DNA of 19,635 nt from Megamonas hypermegale (GCA_002314325.1 DCFC01000041.1:1-19635); one strand, 5' to 3'. Shown: positions 1 through 6,791, numbered from the stretch's first letter. A program made the numbers and translations. The notes: generated by a model from the letters alone, not told the origin.

Positions 1-88
1 CAAAGAAAAATTGCCCGGCGCAATATAAATATAAATTAGGAAATTAAATCTCTTTATCTTATATTGTGCCGAACCGGCACTTTCTTTG
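1..88. repeat. Imperfect inverted repeat at the window's left edge
   Basis: Bases 1-8 (CAAAGAAA) are the exact reverse complement of 81-88, and 17-28 (GGCGCAATATAA) pairs with 59-70 (TTATATTGTGCC) with a single G-U; the segments between (9-16 and 71-80) pair only partly. The loop (29-58) is AT-rich. The outer arm begins at base 1, so the repeat may extend beyond the window. It could be a small non-coding mobile element, a leader structure, or the end of an upstream transcript. There is no run of T immediately after the second arm, so it is not a standard terminator. Confidence 0.5.
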
Positions 89-91
89 GTT

Positions 92-118
92 CGAGTTCTT
101 TGATAAACAAAAAACTCG
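92..118. other. Hairpin upstream of the ylxM promoter
   Basis: Bases 92-102 pair with 108-118 (CGAGTT, one C/A mismatch, TTTG; loop ATAAA), an 11-position stem with one mismatch. A broken T tract follows at 130-136. It may terminate transcription arriving from the left, just before the ylxM promoter. No coding sequence is seen between 1 and 232. Confidence 0.4.
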
Positions 119-154
119 TCAAATAGAAATTTTATTGTTGACAAGTAAAAATAC

Positions 155-183
155 TTGACAGCATTCTTTTTCTCGGATATAAT
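155..183 (+). promoter_or_regulatory. Consensus sigma-A promoter of ylxM-ffh
   Basis: TTGACA at 155-160 and TATAAT at 178-183 are separated by exactly 17 bp, a perfect match to the vegetative sigma factor consensus. A second TTGACA lies at 138-143. The predicted transcript start near 190 leaves a leader of about 40 nt before the ylxM ATG at 233. Confidence 0.9.
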
Positions 184-232
184 AATCAAGGTCGCAAATG
201 CGGCAAGTGTCTTAGAAAGCTCAGGTGATACA

Positions 233-589
233 ATGCTGGAAAAGTTTTTGCACATGAGCGCATTATTTGATTTTTATGGACCTTTGCTGACTGATAAGCA
301 GAACCGTTGTTTGCAAATGCACTTGCTGGAAGATTTTTCTCTGTCGGAAATCAGTGCAGAGCTGGGAATTTCTCGTCAGGCCGTTTATGATATGCTTAAA
401 CGCAGTGAACAAATCATGCAGCAGTATGAGGATAAATTGGGATTAGCGGCTCGTTCTATACAGGAAAAAAAGGAACTGTGCGCCATTTCGGATGACTTAG
501 CGAAAATCGGACAGGATTTACACGACGACAGACTTAATGGTATAATAGAACGTATTTCTGTTTTAACAAGTGATAGCAAGGAGGCATAA
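233..589 (+). CDS. ylxM: YlxM/p13-like SRP-associated DNA-binding protein
   Basis: This 118-residue protein belongs to the UPF0122/YlxM family, which has a sigma-70 region 4-like helix-turn-helix. The recognisable core is LTDKQNRCLQMHLLEDFSLSEISAELGISRQAVYDMLKRSE, described here as the HTH spanning about residues 22-62. YlxM is encoded with ffh in Gram-positive bacteria and modulates or accompanies the signal recognition particle; its exact role is not settled. The ATG at 233 is chosen because AGGTGA (223-228) precedes it. A longer reading from the TTG at 155 would begin inside the promoter -35 box and is impossible for this transcript. The stop lies 2 nt before the ffh start, so the two are translationally coupled. 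Confidence 0.88.
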   Translation: MLEKFLHMSALFDFYGPLLTDKQNRCLQMHLLEDFSLSEISAELGISRQAVYDMLKRSEQIMQQYEDKLGLAARSIQEKKELCAISDDLAKIGQDLHDDRLNGIIERISVLTSDSKEA

Positions 590-591
590 CT

Positions 592-1962
592 TTGATTTTT
601 GAAAGCTTGGCTGACCGTTTGCAGGAAACTTTCAAAAAACTGCGCGGACACGGAAAACTCACGGCTGATGATGTCAATGCCACAATGAGGGAAATCCGCA
701 TAGCTTTATTGGAAGCCGATGTAAACTTCAAAGTAGTTAAAGATTTTATCAAAAAAATAAAAGAACGTGCTGTAGGACAGGAAGTTTTGGAGTCCTTAAC
801 TCCGGCGCAGGCTGTTATCAAAATCGTTAATGAAGAATTGACGGCGCTCATGGGACAGACCCAGAGCCATATCAATATCTCGCCGAAGCCGCCTACGATT
901 ATCATGATGGTAGGTCTTCAGGGGGCAGGTAAAACGACTTCCGCTGGCAAGCTCGGTCTTATGTTTAAAAAGCAGGGCAAGCATCCGGTGATGATAGCGG
1001 CCGATATTTACCGTCCGGCGGCAATAAAGCAGCTGCAGGTGCTTGGCAGTCAGATTGATATTCCGGTATTTGCCAAAGAGGATTGCAAAGATGCGGTGCG
1101 CATTGCCCGAGAAGGTATTGATTATGCCAAATCTCACGCCAACGATATCGTAATCATCGATACGGCAGGGCGGCTGCATATTGACGAAAATCTCATGCAG
1201 GAATTAAAATCCATTAAAGAAGATGTCAAACCGCATGAAATACTGCTTGTAGTCGATGCCATGACCGGTCAGGATGCCGTTAACGTAGCTGAAAGTTTCA
1301 ATAACGACTTAGGCTTGGACGGTGTTGTTCTGACAAAGATGGACGGCGACGCACGCGGCGGTGCTGCTCTTTCCGTTAAAGCCGTTACAGGCTGTCCGAT
1401 TAAATTCGTCGGTGCCGGTGAAAAGCTGGAAGCACTTGAGCCGTTTTATCCGGACAGAATGGCTTCCCGTATTCTGGGTATGGGCGACGTGCTCACGCTC
1501 ATTGAAAAAGCACAGTCGGCATTTGATGCGGAAGAAGCCAAGAAAATGGAAAAAGCATTCCGCAAGAATGAATTTACGCTGGATGATTTTCTTGCTCAGC
1601 TCAATCAAGTCAGAAAACTCGGCTCCTTTGAAAGTATTCTGGGTATGATACCGGGCATGGGCAATCTCAAGAAAAAGCTCGACGGTGTCGATTTCGATAT
1701 GAACGGTAAGGAAATCAAGCATATCGAAGCAATTATCAGGGCAATGACACCGGAAGAAAAGCGCAACACGAAAATAATCAACGGTTCGCGCCGTAAGCGT
1801 ATCGCCATGGGCAGCGGTACAAAGGTTCAGGAAGTCAATAAGCTCTTGAAGCAGTTTGATGAAATGAAAAAAATGATGAAAAAAATGTCCAATATGAAAC
1901 AGTTTAACAAGAAGGGGAAAAAAGGTAAAGGCGGTTTTAAACTTCCTTCGCTGTTCAGATAA
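592..1962 (+). CDS. ffh: Signal recognition particle GTPase Ffh (SRP54)
   Basis: Ffh binds the SRP RNA and signal sequences of nascent membrane and secreted proteins and delivers ribosomes to FtsY at the membrane. The 456-residue protein has the normal length and domain order: N-terminal helical bundle (about 1-90), GTPase domain with P-loop GLQGAGKTT (108-116), DTAGR (190-194) and [10 protein letters not shown] (248-257), and a C-terminal M domain with GMIPGMGN, the RNA-binding [10 protein letters not shown] stretch and a Met/Lys-rich end. The start is a TTG at 592, read from the strong AAGGAGG at 578-584 that overlaps the end of ylxM. It is followed by rpsP with only about 47 nt between and no terminator, so the genes are probably cotranscribed. 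Confidence 0.98.
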   Translation: MIFESLADRLQETFKKLRGHGKLTADDVNATMREIRIALLEADVNFKVVKDFIKKIKERAVGQEVLESLTPAQAVIKIVNEELTALMGQTQSHINISPKPPTIIMMVGLQGAGKTTSAGKLGLMFKKQGKHPVMIAADIYRPAAIKQLQVLGSQIDIPVFAKEDCKDAVRIAREGIDYAKSHANDIVIIDTAGRLHIDENLMQELKSIKEDVKPHEILLVVDAMTGQDAVNVAESFNNDLGLDGVVLTKMDGDARGGAALSVKAVTGCPIKFVGAGEKLEALEPFYPDRMASRILGMGDVLTLIEKAQSAFDAEEAKKMEKAFRKNEFTLDDFLAQLNQVRKLGSFESILGMIPGMGNLKKKLDGVDFDMNGKEIKHIEAIIRAMTPEEKRNTKIINGSRRKRIAMGSGTKVQEVNKLLKQFDEMKKMMKKMSNMKQFNKKGKKGKGGFKLPSLFR

Positions 1963-2009
1963 ACCTTCAAAAATATAAATTTCTTAATCACTTTAAGGAG
2001 GTGAACACA

Positions 2010-2285
2010 GTGGCAGTAAAAATTCGTTTAAATCGTATGGGTGCTAAAAAACGTCCATTCTACCGTATTGTCGTAGCAGATTCCCGCGCTCCGCGTGATG
2101 GCCGTTTCATCGAAATCTTAGGTAACTATGATTCCACAAAAGAACCTGCTATTATCAACGTTGATGAAGAAAAAGCTATAGACTGGATGCTCAAAGGTGC
2201 TCAGCCTACAGATACAGTTAAATCTTTATTTAGCAAAAAAGGCATCATGACTAAACTTGATGCAATTAAATTTGCTAAAAAATAA
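2010..2285 (+). CDS. rpsP: 30S ribosomal protein S16
   Basis: S16 is a small-subunit protein needed for 16S rRNA folding during 30S assembly. The 91-residue product starts [19 protein letters not shown] and contains the family signature through [18 protein letters not shown]. The GTG at 2010 is chosen because AAGGAGGTGA (1995-2004) sits 5 nt upstream; an in-frame GTG at 2001 lies within that ribosome-binding site. Codon use is that of a strongly expressed gene (CGT for Arg, GGT and GCT frequent). It sits between ffh and khpA, as in many Bacillota. Confidence 0.97.
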   Translation: MAVKIRLNRMGAKKRPFYRIVVADSRAPRDGRFIEILGNYDSTKEPAIINVDEEKAIDWMLKGAQPTDTVKSLFSKKGIMTKLDAIKFAKK

Positions 2286-2300
2286 GAAAGAGGCAATCAA

Positions 2301-2531
2301 ATGAAGGAACTTGTTGAAGTAATAGCAAAATCACTCGTTGATTATCCGGAACAGGTTATTGTCGATGAAAAAACCGACAGAAACCACGTTCTCATAGAAT
2401 TGCGTGTAGCTTCAGCCGACATGGGCAAAGTCATCGGCAAACAGGGTCGCATAGCCAAAGCTATCCGTACCGTTGTCAAAGCCGCTGCTGCCTGTGAAAA
2501 TAAAAAAGTTACCGTTGACATTGTCGAATAA
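2301..2531 (+). CDS. khpA: KhpA KH-domain RNA-binding protein
   Basis: This 76-residue single-KH protein (YlqC family) has the GXXG loop as IGKQGR at residues 45-50. In Bacillota, KhpA pairs with KhpB (Jag/EloR) as a global RNA-binding complex that affects cell elongation and translation. The start ATG at 2301 follows a modest AGAGG (2289-2293) 15 nt after rpsP. The gene order rpsP-khpA is conserved, but the usual continuation with rimM and trmD is missing; a terminator follows directly instead. Confidence 0.92.
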   Translation: MKELVEVIAKSLVDYPEQVIVDEKTDRNHVLIELRVASADMGKVIGKQGRIAKAIRTVVKAAAACENKKVTVDIVE

Positions 2532-2540
2532 GGAAAATAG

Positions 2541-2586
2541 AAAGACGAAAATCTTCAAATTTACATTGAGGATTTTCGTCTTTTTT
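2541..2586. terminator. Rho-independent terminator after khpA, possibly bidirectional
   Basis: AAAGACGAAAATC (2541-2553) pairs perfectly with 2571-2583, and the stem extends through 2554-2556/2568-2570 with one wobble. The 11-nt loop is AT-rich. A T-run at 2581-2586 follows on the plus strand. It also lies just after the stop of the convergent gene at 2594, so it may serve both strands. Confidence 0.88.
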
Positions 2587-2593
2587 GTTTATT

Positions 2594-3223
2594 TTAAAGC
2601 TCCGGCAGTTTCGGCAGAATGTCGCCTTCGTCGATAGGTATATACTCGAGACCGGTTGAATTTATGATTGACTGCATGAAATCATGCACTTGTGCTTTCT
2701 GATTGAATAATTGCTGTAAATCGAGAACGAGAGATAAGTCCACACCCTGTTTTAGCAGATAATCGGCTATTGCCTGCTGGAATATATTCAAGTCAATATT
2801 TATACCGTAAGCGCGAAGCTCGGCAAATTTCTGCGCGATATCCGTCTGTGCCGCTTCCTGCAAAGCTTCCTGATAGAAATGATTAACCATGCTCATAGCG
2901 ACGTTGGAAAGCAGATGGCCGATTATCGGAATGTTTTCTTCCGACCAGATGGCAAAACGGGAAGCTGTATCGAAATATCCCTGATACTGCTCGATTATCG
3001 GTCGTGTCGCTGTAAGATACTCCCGTAGCTGCTGCTGTTGCTGTTCATTTTGCAGCATTTGCATGATTTCGCCGTGCAGCCGGACTTTTTCCGCATCCAG
3101 CGCACTATTCATGTCAGCAGCATTAATCCCTGTATCTGGTGTAGCGGGAGCTGCCTGTACACATAGAGGAGCCGCCGTCAAGCATATAAGAAGCACTATT
3201 AAGCGGCATATTTTTTTTAACAT
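2594..3223 (-). CDS. Secreted helical protein of unknown function
   Basis: I do not recognise this 209-residue protein. It begins with a clear signal peptide: MLKKICR, a hydrophobic core (VLLICLTAA), and a likely cleavage after CVQA near residue 22. The rest looks mostly alpha-helical, with a glutamine-rich patch NEQQQQQLREYL, a segment GHLLSNVAMSMVNHFYQEAL, and a C terminus ending LPKLPEL. No lipobox, catalytic motif or second membrane segment is visible, so it is probably a soluble periplasmic or cell-wall protein. The ATG at 3223 is chosen because AGGAG (3233-3237) lies 9 nt upstream; a TTG at 3232 abuts that site. It appears to be a single-gene transcript between two terminators. Confidence 0.75.
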   Translation of the reverse strand: MLKKICRLIVLLICLTAAPLCVQAAPATPDTGINAADMNSALDAEKVRLHGEIMQMLQNEQQQQQLREYLTATRPIIEQYQGYFDTASRFAIWSEENIPIIGHLLSNVAMSMVNHFYQEALQEAAQTDIAQKFAELRAYGINIDLNIFQQAIADYLLKQGVDLSLVLDLQQLFNQKAQVHDFMQSIINSTGLEYIPIDEGDILPKLPEL

Positions 3224-3274
3224 AACTTTCAACTCCTGTAAGCAAATTTGGATTAAAGATGTATCTTTGTCTAA

Positions 3275-3303
3275 AGTTTACTATAATCGGAGCTTTTTGT
3301 CTA
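3275..3303 (-). promoter_or_regulatory. Probable promoter of the secreted-protein gene
   Basis: On the minus strand TAGACA (3303-3298) and TAAACT (3280-3275) are separated by 17 bp. The site lies between the terminator of the SMR operon and the gene starting at 3223, where a promoter is expected. Both hexamers deviate from consensus. Confidence 0.4.
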
Positions 3304-3308
3304 ATCAA

Positions 3309-3333
3309 AAAAACAGCCTCCGCGGCTGTTTTT
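3309..3333 (-). terminator. Terminator of the SMR exporter operon
   Basis: AAAAACAGCC (3309-3318) pairs with GGCTGTTTTT (3324-3333) around a 5-nt loop. Read on the minus strand the stem is followed by a run of T. It lies 5 bp past the mdtI-like stop codon. Confidence 0.9.
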
Positions 3334-3337
3334 CTGG

Positions 3338-3664
3338 TCAAATTATTTTTATTAATATTATGCCGGAAATCATCGTAATTATGCCGGCGACGCCCAGCGG
3401 CGTTATTTTTAAGTGGAAAAATGTTTTGTCGACAAAGGTGGTAAGCAGTAGTCCGAATGCGCCGAAAAGCGAATAGGCTATGCTTAAATCCATAACGGTG
3501 ATGGCTTTGGCTAGAAATAAAAAAGCGATGCCGACGCAGCCGATAGCTGCTATACCGTATAATTTACGTTTGAAACCATGCGATTTTTTTAGAAAAATAT
3601 TGGCAAGCACATCAAAGCAGACAGAACAGATTATGAGGATTGTGCCGAGAATACCGTCAGTCAT
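3338..3664 (-). CDS. mdtI: SMR-family exporter subunit, MdtI-like
   Basis: This 108-residue, four-helix protein belongs to the small multidrug resistance family and resembles MdtI, which in E. coli exports spermidine together with MdtJ. The match covers VLANIFLKKSHGFKRKLYG and MDLSIAYSLFGAFG. The acidic residue in helix 1, normally Glu, is Asp here (D18, in CFDVLAN), while the Asp of MDLSIAY is kept. The ATG at 3664 has GGAGG 8 nt upstream and overlaps the end of the mdtJ-like gene by 8 nt (ATGACTGA), so the subunits are translationally coupled, as expected for an obligate heterodimer. The substrate is inferred from similarity; a different cation or drug is possible. Confidence 0.82.
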   Translation of the reverse strand: MTDGILGTILIICSVCFDVLANIFLKKSHGFKRKLYGIAAIGCVGIAFLFLAKAITVMDLSIAYSLFGAFGLLLTTFVDKTFFHLKITPLGVAGIITMISGIILIKII

Positions 3665-4010
3665 TTTTATCACCTCCGGCAGTATGCGTGCCTTTTTTTA
3701 TCATTAAAAGACCGCTTAGAATAACGGCAAAGGCTAAAATTTTCAGCGGCGGCATATTCTCGTTGAAAACAAACCAGGCGACAAACGCCGTTCCGATTAG
3801 ACCGACACCTTCCCAGGTGGCGTAGGCTACGCTGATGGGAATTCTAATGACGGCCTTGCTCAAAGCAAAATAGGACAGACCGATGAATATGAGCATGAAA
3901 ACATAACCTTCCATTCGTCCATGCGTGGCGAAAAATTTCATCGTGGATGTTCCTGTTACTTCTAAGGCAATCGCCAGAAACAGCATATACCATGCAGTTG
4001 TCTTAGCCAT
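3657..4010 (-). CDS. mdtJ: SMR-family exporter subunit, MdtJ-like
   Basis: This 117-residue inner-membrane protein has four predicted transmembrane helices and the SMR helix-1 glutamate (E17 in ALEVTGTSTMK). The segment FIGLSYFALSKAVIRIPISVAYATWEGVG, described here as residues about 45-73, follows MdtJ closely, including the Trp-Glu-Gly of helix 3. With the downstream MdtI-like partner it should form an asymmetric proton-driven exporter, most likely for polyamines. The ATG at 4010 is preferred because AAAGGAAG lies 8 nt upstream; a GTG at 4019 overlaps that site. The operon is preceded by a MerR-type promoter. Confidence 0.83.
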   Translation of the reverse strand: MAKTTAWYMLFLAIALEVTGTSTMKFFATHGRMEGYVFMLIFIGLSYFALSKAVIRIPISVAYATWEGVGLIGTAFVAWFVFNENMPPLKILAFAVILSGLLMIKKGTHTAGGDKND

Positions 4011-4081
4011 ATTATGCACTTCCTTTCATATTATATAAATGCTATATGCTGAAAAAACAGCGGATTTGAGCTTCTATATTA

Positions 4082-4112
4082 ATTTTAAACTATGGTCTAA
4101 AGCCATAGTCAA
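4082..4112 (-). promoter_or_regulatory. MerR-type promoter and operator of mdtJI
   Basis: On the minus strand TTGACT (4112-4107) and TAAAAT (4087-4082) are separated by 19 bp, two more than optimal. The spacer holds a perfect dyad, ACTATGG (4089-4095) and CCATAGT (4103-4109), with a 7-bp centre. A long spacer carrying a dyad is the hallmark of promoters activated by MerR-family regulators, which twist the DNA to realign the two hexamers. No MerR gene lies in the window. Confidence 0.85.
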
Positions 4113-4124
4113 GGAAAATCCGTA

Positions 4125-4154
4125 TAAAAAAAGCAGCCGAAATTATTCAGCTGC
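4125..4154 (-). terminator. Terminator of the GNAT gene
   Basis: On the minus strand GCAGCTGA (4154-4147) pairs with TCGGCTGC (4140-4133), one wobble, with a 6-nt loop, followed by a run of T (4132-4125). The stem overlaps the last codons and stop of the acetyltransferase gene. Confidence 0.85.
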
Positions 4155-4667
4155 CGTTTTCAATGTGCAAAATTCATTTTTCGTTATGCGGTAGATAAGA
4201 TGCGGCATTTGTTTGCCGCGATAATATTTAAGAAATTCTCCTGTGCATTTCATGCCCAACCTTTCGGCTACTCGGCGGGAAGCAGTATTTTCCGGCCGGA
4301 TTTCGGCTATGACGAGCTGAGCGCCCAATTCCCGAAAAGCACGGTTTAGCAGTATAGCGGCGCCTTGCGTGGCATATCCTTTTTTCCAGTATTTTGGGGC
4401 GAGAATGTAGCCGAGCCCGATATAATTCTGCCCGTTGACCGTTTCCAACAGCAGACCCATCATGCCGATAAATTTACCCGTTTCGCTTTCCGTAGCGTAA
4501 AGGTAGCCGAAACCGTTTTCGGCATAACTTTTTTGGCAGTTTTCTATCCATTTGTGCACTTCTTCATCTGAAAAAGCGTGTTCCCATGCGTACATGACAT
4601 TTTTGTCCTGCAGCACGGAGCACAAATCAGCAAAATCATTTTTCGTAATCGGATGAAAGTTAATCAT
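4143..4667 (-). CDS. GNAT-family N-acetyltransferase (RimJ/RimL-like)
   Basis: The 174-residue protein has the GNAT fold of the Acetyltransf_3 group: a substrate-side N terminus, the LGYILAPKYWKKGYATQGA segment (about residues 86-104) carrying the acetyl-CoA-binding Q/RxxGxA-type turn (KKGYATQGA), and the IRPENTASRRVAERLGMKCTGE stretch (about 123-144). Such enzymes transfer acetyl groups to N-terminal residues, amino sugars, antibiotics or polyamines; the substrate cannot be read from the sequence. The ATG at 4667 has AGGAGG 4 nt upstream. The gene begins only about 20 bp after the scpA terminator, leaving little room for a private promoter, so it may depend on read-through. The nearby polyamine-type exporter makes a polyamine substrate worth testing. 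Confidence 0.85.
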   Translation of the reverse strand: MINFHPITKNDFADLCSVLQDKNVMYAWEHAFSDEEVHKWIENCQKSYAENGFGYLYATESETGKFIGMMGLLLETVNGQNYIGLGYILAPKYWKKGYATQGAAILLNRAFRELGAQLVIAEIRPENTASRRVAERLGMKCTGEFLKYYRGKQMPHLIYRITKNEFCTLKTAAE

Positions 4668-4676
4668 AGTTCCTCC

Positions 4677-4714
4677 TAAAAAACAACGGCTTTAACCGGT
4701 AAAAGTTAAAGCCG
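4677..4714 (-). terminator. Terminator after scpA
   Basis: CGGCTTTAAC (4687-4696) pairs perfectly with GTTAAAGCCG (4705-4714), loop of 8 nt. On the minus strand an interrupted T-run follows, and it runs into the ribosome-binding site of the GNAT gene at 4672-4677. Confidence 0.82.
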
Positions 4715-4719
4715 CAGAT

Positions 4720-5469
4720 TTATTTATTTTCCGTATCATCATTTTCGTTGATTTTCAGGTAAATCGGCGAAAACAAGCCTGTCTGATAGACGCTGATACG
4801 TTTTATTTTAATGAGTTCCAGCATTGCCAGAAATGTTGTAATCAGTTCCGCCTTCGATGTTTTCGGCGTAAAAACGGCAGTGAAGCAGATATTGCCGTTG
4901 TTTTCTTTTAAAATCGCCAGCAGCGATACGATTTTGTCTTCGATTGTATACTGCTCGCGCGCCACATTGGCAATGAGCGGCGCATGTTCAATTTGTCCTT
5001 CCAATACGTTTTGGAAAGCCTGCCATAAAAGTTTTACATCGAGGCCGGTCGGCGGCAGATGCTTCGGCTCGGGCAGTGTCGATTTGCGGAAATACCGCTG
5101 CCCGGCTTCCTGCGCCATCTCGCTCAGCACACTGCTGATTTCCTTGTAGCGGCGGTATTCGAGCAAGCGTTCCACCAGTTCCTGCCGCGGGTCGGTTTCC
5201 TCTTCGTCAGTTGTTTCTGTTTCGATTTTCGTATCAGGCAGCAGGATTTTCGATTTAATCTGCAGCAGTGTCGCCGCCATTACGAGAAATTCACTGGCTA
5301 TTTCGATGTTGAATTCCTTGAATTTCGCCAAATAGGCCATGTACTGCTCCGTTAAAAGTGCAATGGGAATATCGTAGATGTCGATGCGGTTTTTCTCGAT
5401 TAAATGCAGCAGTAAATCGAGCGGGCCTTCAAAGCTTTCCAGATGTACTTTGTACTGTTCCTTTTTCAT
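4720..5469 (-). CDS. scpA: Segregation and condensation protein A (kleisin)
   Basis: ScpA is the kleisin that joins SMC heads with ScpB to form the bacterial condensin used in chromosome segregation. The 249-residue product has the family N terminus (SFEGPLDLLLHLIEKNRIDIYDIP, about residues 13-36), the EFLVMAATLLQIKSKILLP helix (about 61-79), an acidic linker (TETTDEEETD), and a winged-helix C terminus. I prefer the ATG at 5469, one base after the TGA of the upstream protease gene; a TTG at 5478 would overlap that gene. No clear Shine-Dalgarno is seen, so translation is probably coupled. scpB is not adjacent; the operon ends here at a terminator. Confidence 0.95.
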   Translation of the reverse strand: MKKEQYKVHLESFEGPLDLLLHLIEKNRIDIYDIPIALLTEQYMAYLAKFKEFNIEIASEFLVMAATLLQIKSKILLPDTKIETETTDEEETDPRQELVERLLEYRRYKEISSVLSEMAQEAGQRYFRKSTLPEPKHLPPTGLDVKLLWQAFQNVLEGQIEHAPLIANVAREQYTIEDKIVSLLAILKENNGNICFTAVFTPKTSKAELITTFLAMLELIKIKRISVYQTGLFSPIYLKINENDDTENK

Positions 5470-5470
5470 A

Positions 5471-6097
5471 TCAGACAATCAGCGACACGATTATATTCAG
5501 GAAATTGATGATGAGGCCGCTGATGGGACGGACGATTAAGCCCAGAATGCCGGTGAATACGAGCAGTATCAATATGATGAAACTATATCTGGCGATAACG
5601 GAAGTTTCATACTGATACGCCAGGCGTCCCGGAAGCAGCGCCATTAGAACTTTGGAACCGTCGAGCGGCGGTATCGGCACCATGTTGAACACGGCGAAAT
5701 TCACATTGTAGATGATGATAAGCTGCAGTACGGCCGTGAGCCAGTGCATGGACATATTGTATTTGAAAGTGAGCGCAAAAAAAATTGTCGCGACAAGCGC
5801 CGTAATCAGATTGGCCAAAGGACCGGCAAGCGACACCTGCATTTCTCCCTGACGATAATTGGAAAAATTATTCGGATTAATCGGTACAGGTTTTGCCCAG
5901 CCGATTTGAGCGAAAAACAGCATAATCAGACCGATGGGGTCGATATGCGATATCGGGTTCAGCGTGAGTCTGCTGTGCATGCGCGGCGTGAAATCGCCCA
6001 AATTGTCGGCGACTTTGGCATGAGCCCATTCATGGATTGTCATTGCAATCAGAAGTCCTGGTATAGCATAAATCATATCGGGACCGAAACCAAACAT
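5471..6097 (-). CDS. Site-2-protease family (M50) membrane metallopeptidase
   Basis: This 208-residue polytopic membrane protein has the zinc-binding HEWAH at residues 22-26 in the first helix, the SLAGPLAN segment (89-96) and the second metal-site motif PPLDGS (144-148) with D146 as the likely third ligand. The region NPISHIDPIG and GWAKPVP is typical of the short YwhC/Rip-like branch of M50 peptidases, which cleave within the membrane; targets for this branch are mostly unknown. GGAGGT precedes the ATG at 6097. It lies 14 nt after nudF and directly abuts scpA, an arrangement common in Bacillota. Confidence 0.92.
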   Translation of the reverse strand: MFGFGPDMIYAIPGLLIAMTIHEWAHAKVADNLGDFTPRMHSRLTLNPISHIDPIGLIMLFFAQIGWAKPVPINPNNFSNYRQGEMQVSLAGPLANLITALVATIFFALTFKYNMSMHWLTAVLQLIIIYNVNFAVFNMVPIPPLDGSKVLMALLPGRLAYQYETSVIARYSFIILILLVFTGILGLIVRPISGLIINFLNIIVSLIV

Positions 6098-6111
6098 TGA
6101 ATACCTCCGGA

Positions 6112-6660
6112 TTATTTATTGTTTTGCAGATTGTTTACCATTAAAATAGCCGTTACGGTTTTTGCGTCGTAAATTTCACCTTTATTGACCAGTTGTACGG
6201 CTTCGCTGAGCGGAATTTCCACGAGATTGATGAATTCATCATCATCGGTGTGCTGTTTGCCTTTTGTGAGGCCGTCAGCCAGATAAATGTAAATCCATTC
6301 GTTGGAAAAACCGACCGTCGTTGCCAGTTTGTGCAGCAGTGTATATTTTTCGGCACTGTAGCCCGTTTCTTCGGATAATTCGCGTTTGGCGCAAACGAGC
6401 GGGTCTTCATCTACGCTGTCGAGTTTGCCTGCCGGAATTTCCAGCGTCACTTTGCCGATTGGATAACGATATTGACGAACCATGATGATATTGCCATTAG
6501 GAAGAAGTGGAATTACAGCGGAAGCACCTTGATGTTTAATCCATTCACGTACCGCTTTATTGCCATTCGGTAATTTTACATAATCACGTTTTACATGGAG
6601 CAAAACTCCGTCAAAAATATCTTCTGAAGAAATCTTTTCTTCAATTAAATCTTCGTACAT
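6112..6660 (-). CDS. nudF: ADP-ribose pyrophosphatase, Nudix family
   Basis: Nudix hydrolases of this type split ADP-ribose and related sugar nucleotides to AMP and ribose phosphate. The 182-residue protein has a Nudix box at about residues 78-101 (GKLDSVDEDP, then KRELSEETGY) with one extra residue before the first acidic position, as in many ADPRases, and the downstream TTVGFSNE stretch of that group. The ATG at 6660 is chosen because GGAGG lies 8 nt upstream; an ATG at 6675 overlaps that site. It heads the nudF-protease-scpA operon. The 5' third of the gene is clearly richer in A+T than the rest (see findings). Confidence 0.92.
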   Translation of the reverse strand: MYEDLIEEKISSEDIFDGVLLHVKRDYVKLPNGNKAVREWIKHQGASAVIPLLPNGNIIMVRQYRYPIGKVTLEIPAGKLDSVDEDPLVCAKRELSEETGYSAEKYTLLHKLATTVGFSNEWIYIYLADGLTKGKQHTDDDEFINLVEIPLSEAVQLVNKGEIYDAKTVTAILMVNNLQNNK

Positions 6661-6710
6661 ACCAAAATCCTCCATTAAACAGAAAAAATTTTAATTTACT
6701 GATACCATCA

Positions 6711-6719
6711 ATTATATCA
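6711..6719 (-). promoter_or_regulatory. Extended -10 promoter of nudF
   Basis: On the minus strand TGATATAAT (6719-6711) combines a perfect -10 hexamer with the TGn extension. No good -35 hexamer is present at the right distance, which the extended -10 can compensate. The predicted start near 6704 leaves a leader of about 45 nt. Confidence 0.6.
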
Positions 6720-6758
6720 TTAAAGTTGTCAGCAAGCTATGAAAATTATTTTTAAAAT

Positions 6759-6777
6759 GATATTGATAATTTTTATC
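6759..6777. promoter_or_regulatory. Fur-box-like operator over the eno promoter
   Basis: The 19 bases at 6759-6777 match the classical Fur box GATAATGATAATCATTATC at 16 positions. The inner TGATAATTTTTATCA (6764-6778) is a perfect dyad with a 3-nt centre and fits the 7-1-7 Fur-type core at 13 of 14 defined positions. It overlaps the -35 hexamer and spacer of the eno promoter. PerR or Zur operators look similar, so the metal specificity is open. Confidence 0.55.
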
Positions 6778-6791
6778 ATTTATGTTATATT
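6763..6791 (+). promoter_or_regulatory. Promoter of eno
   Basis: TTGATA (6763-6768) and TATATT (6786-6791) are separated by 17 bp. The predicted start near 6798 gives a leader of about 60 nt that contains a perfect palindrome. Confidence 0.75.

Noticed and set aside
155..232. N-terminal extension of YlxM from the TTG at 155
   Set aside because: The TTG is part of the promoter -35 hexamer, so it would not be in the transcript; the ATG at 233 gives the normal family length.
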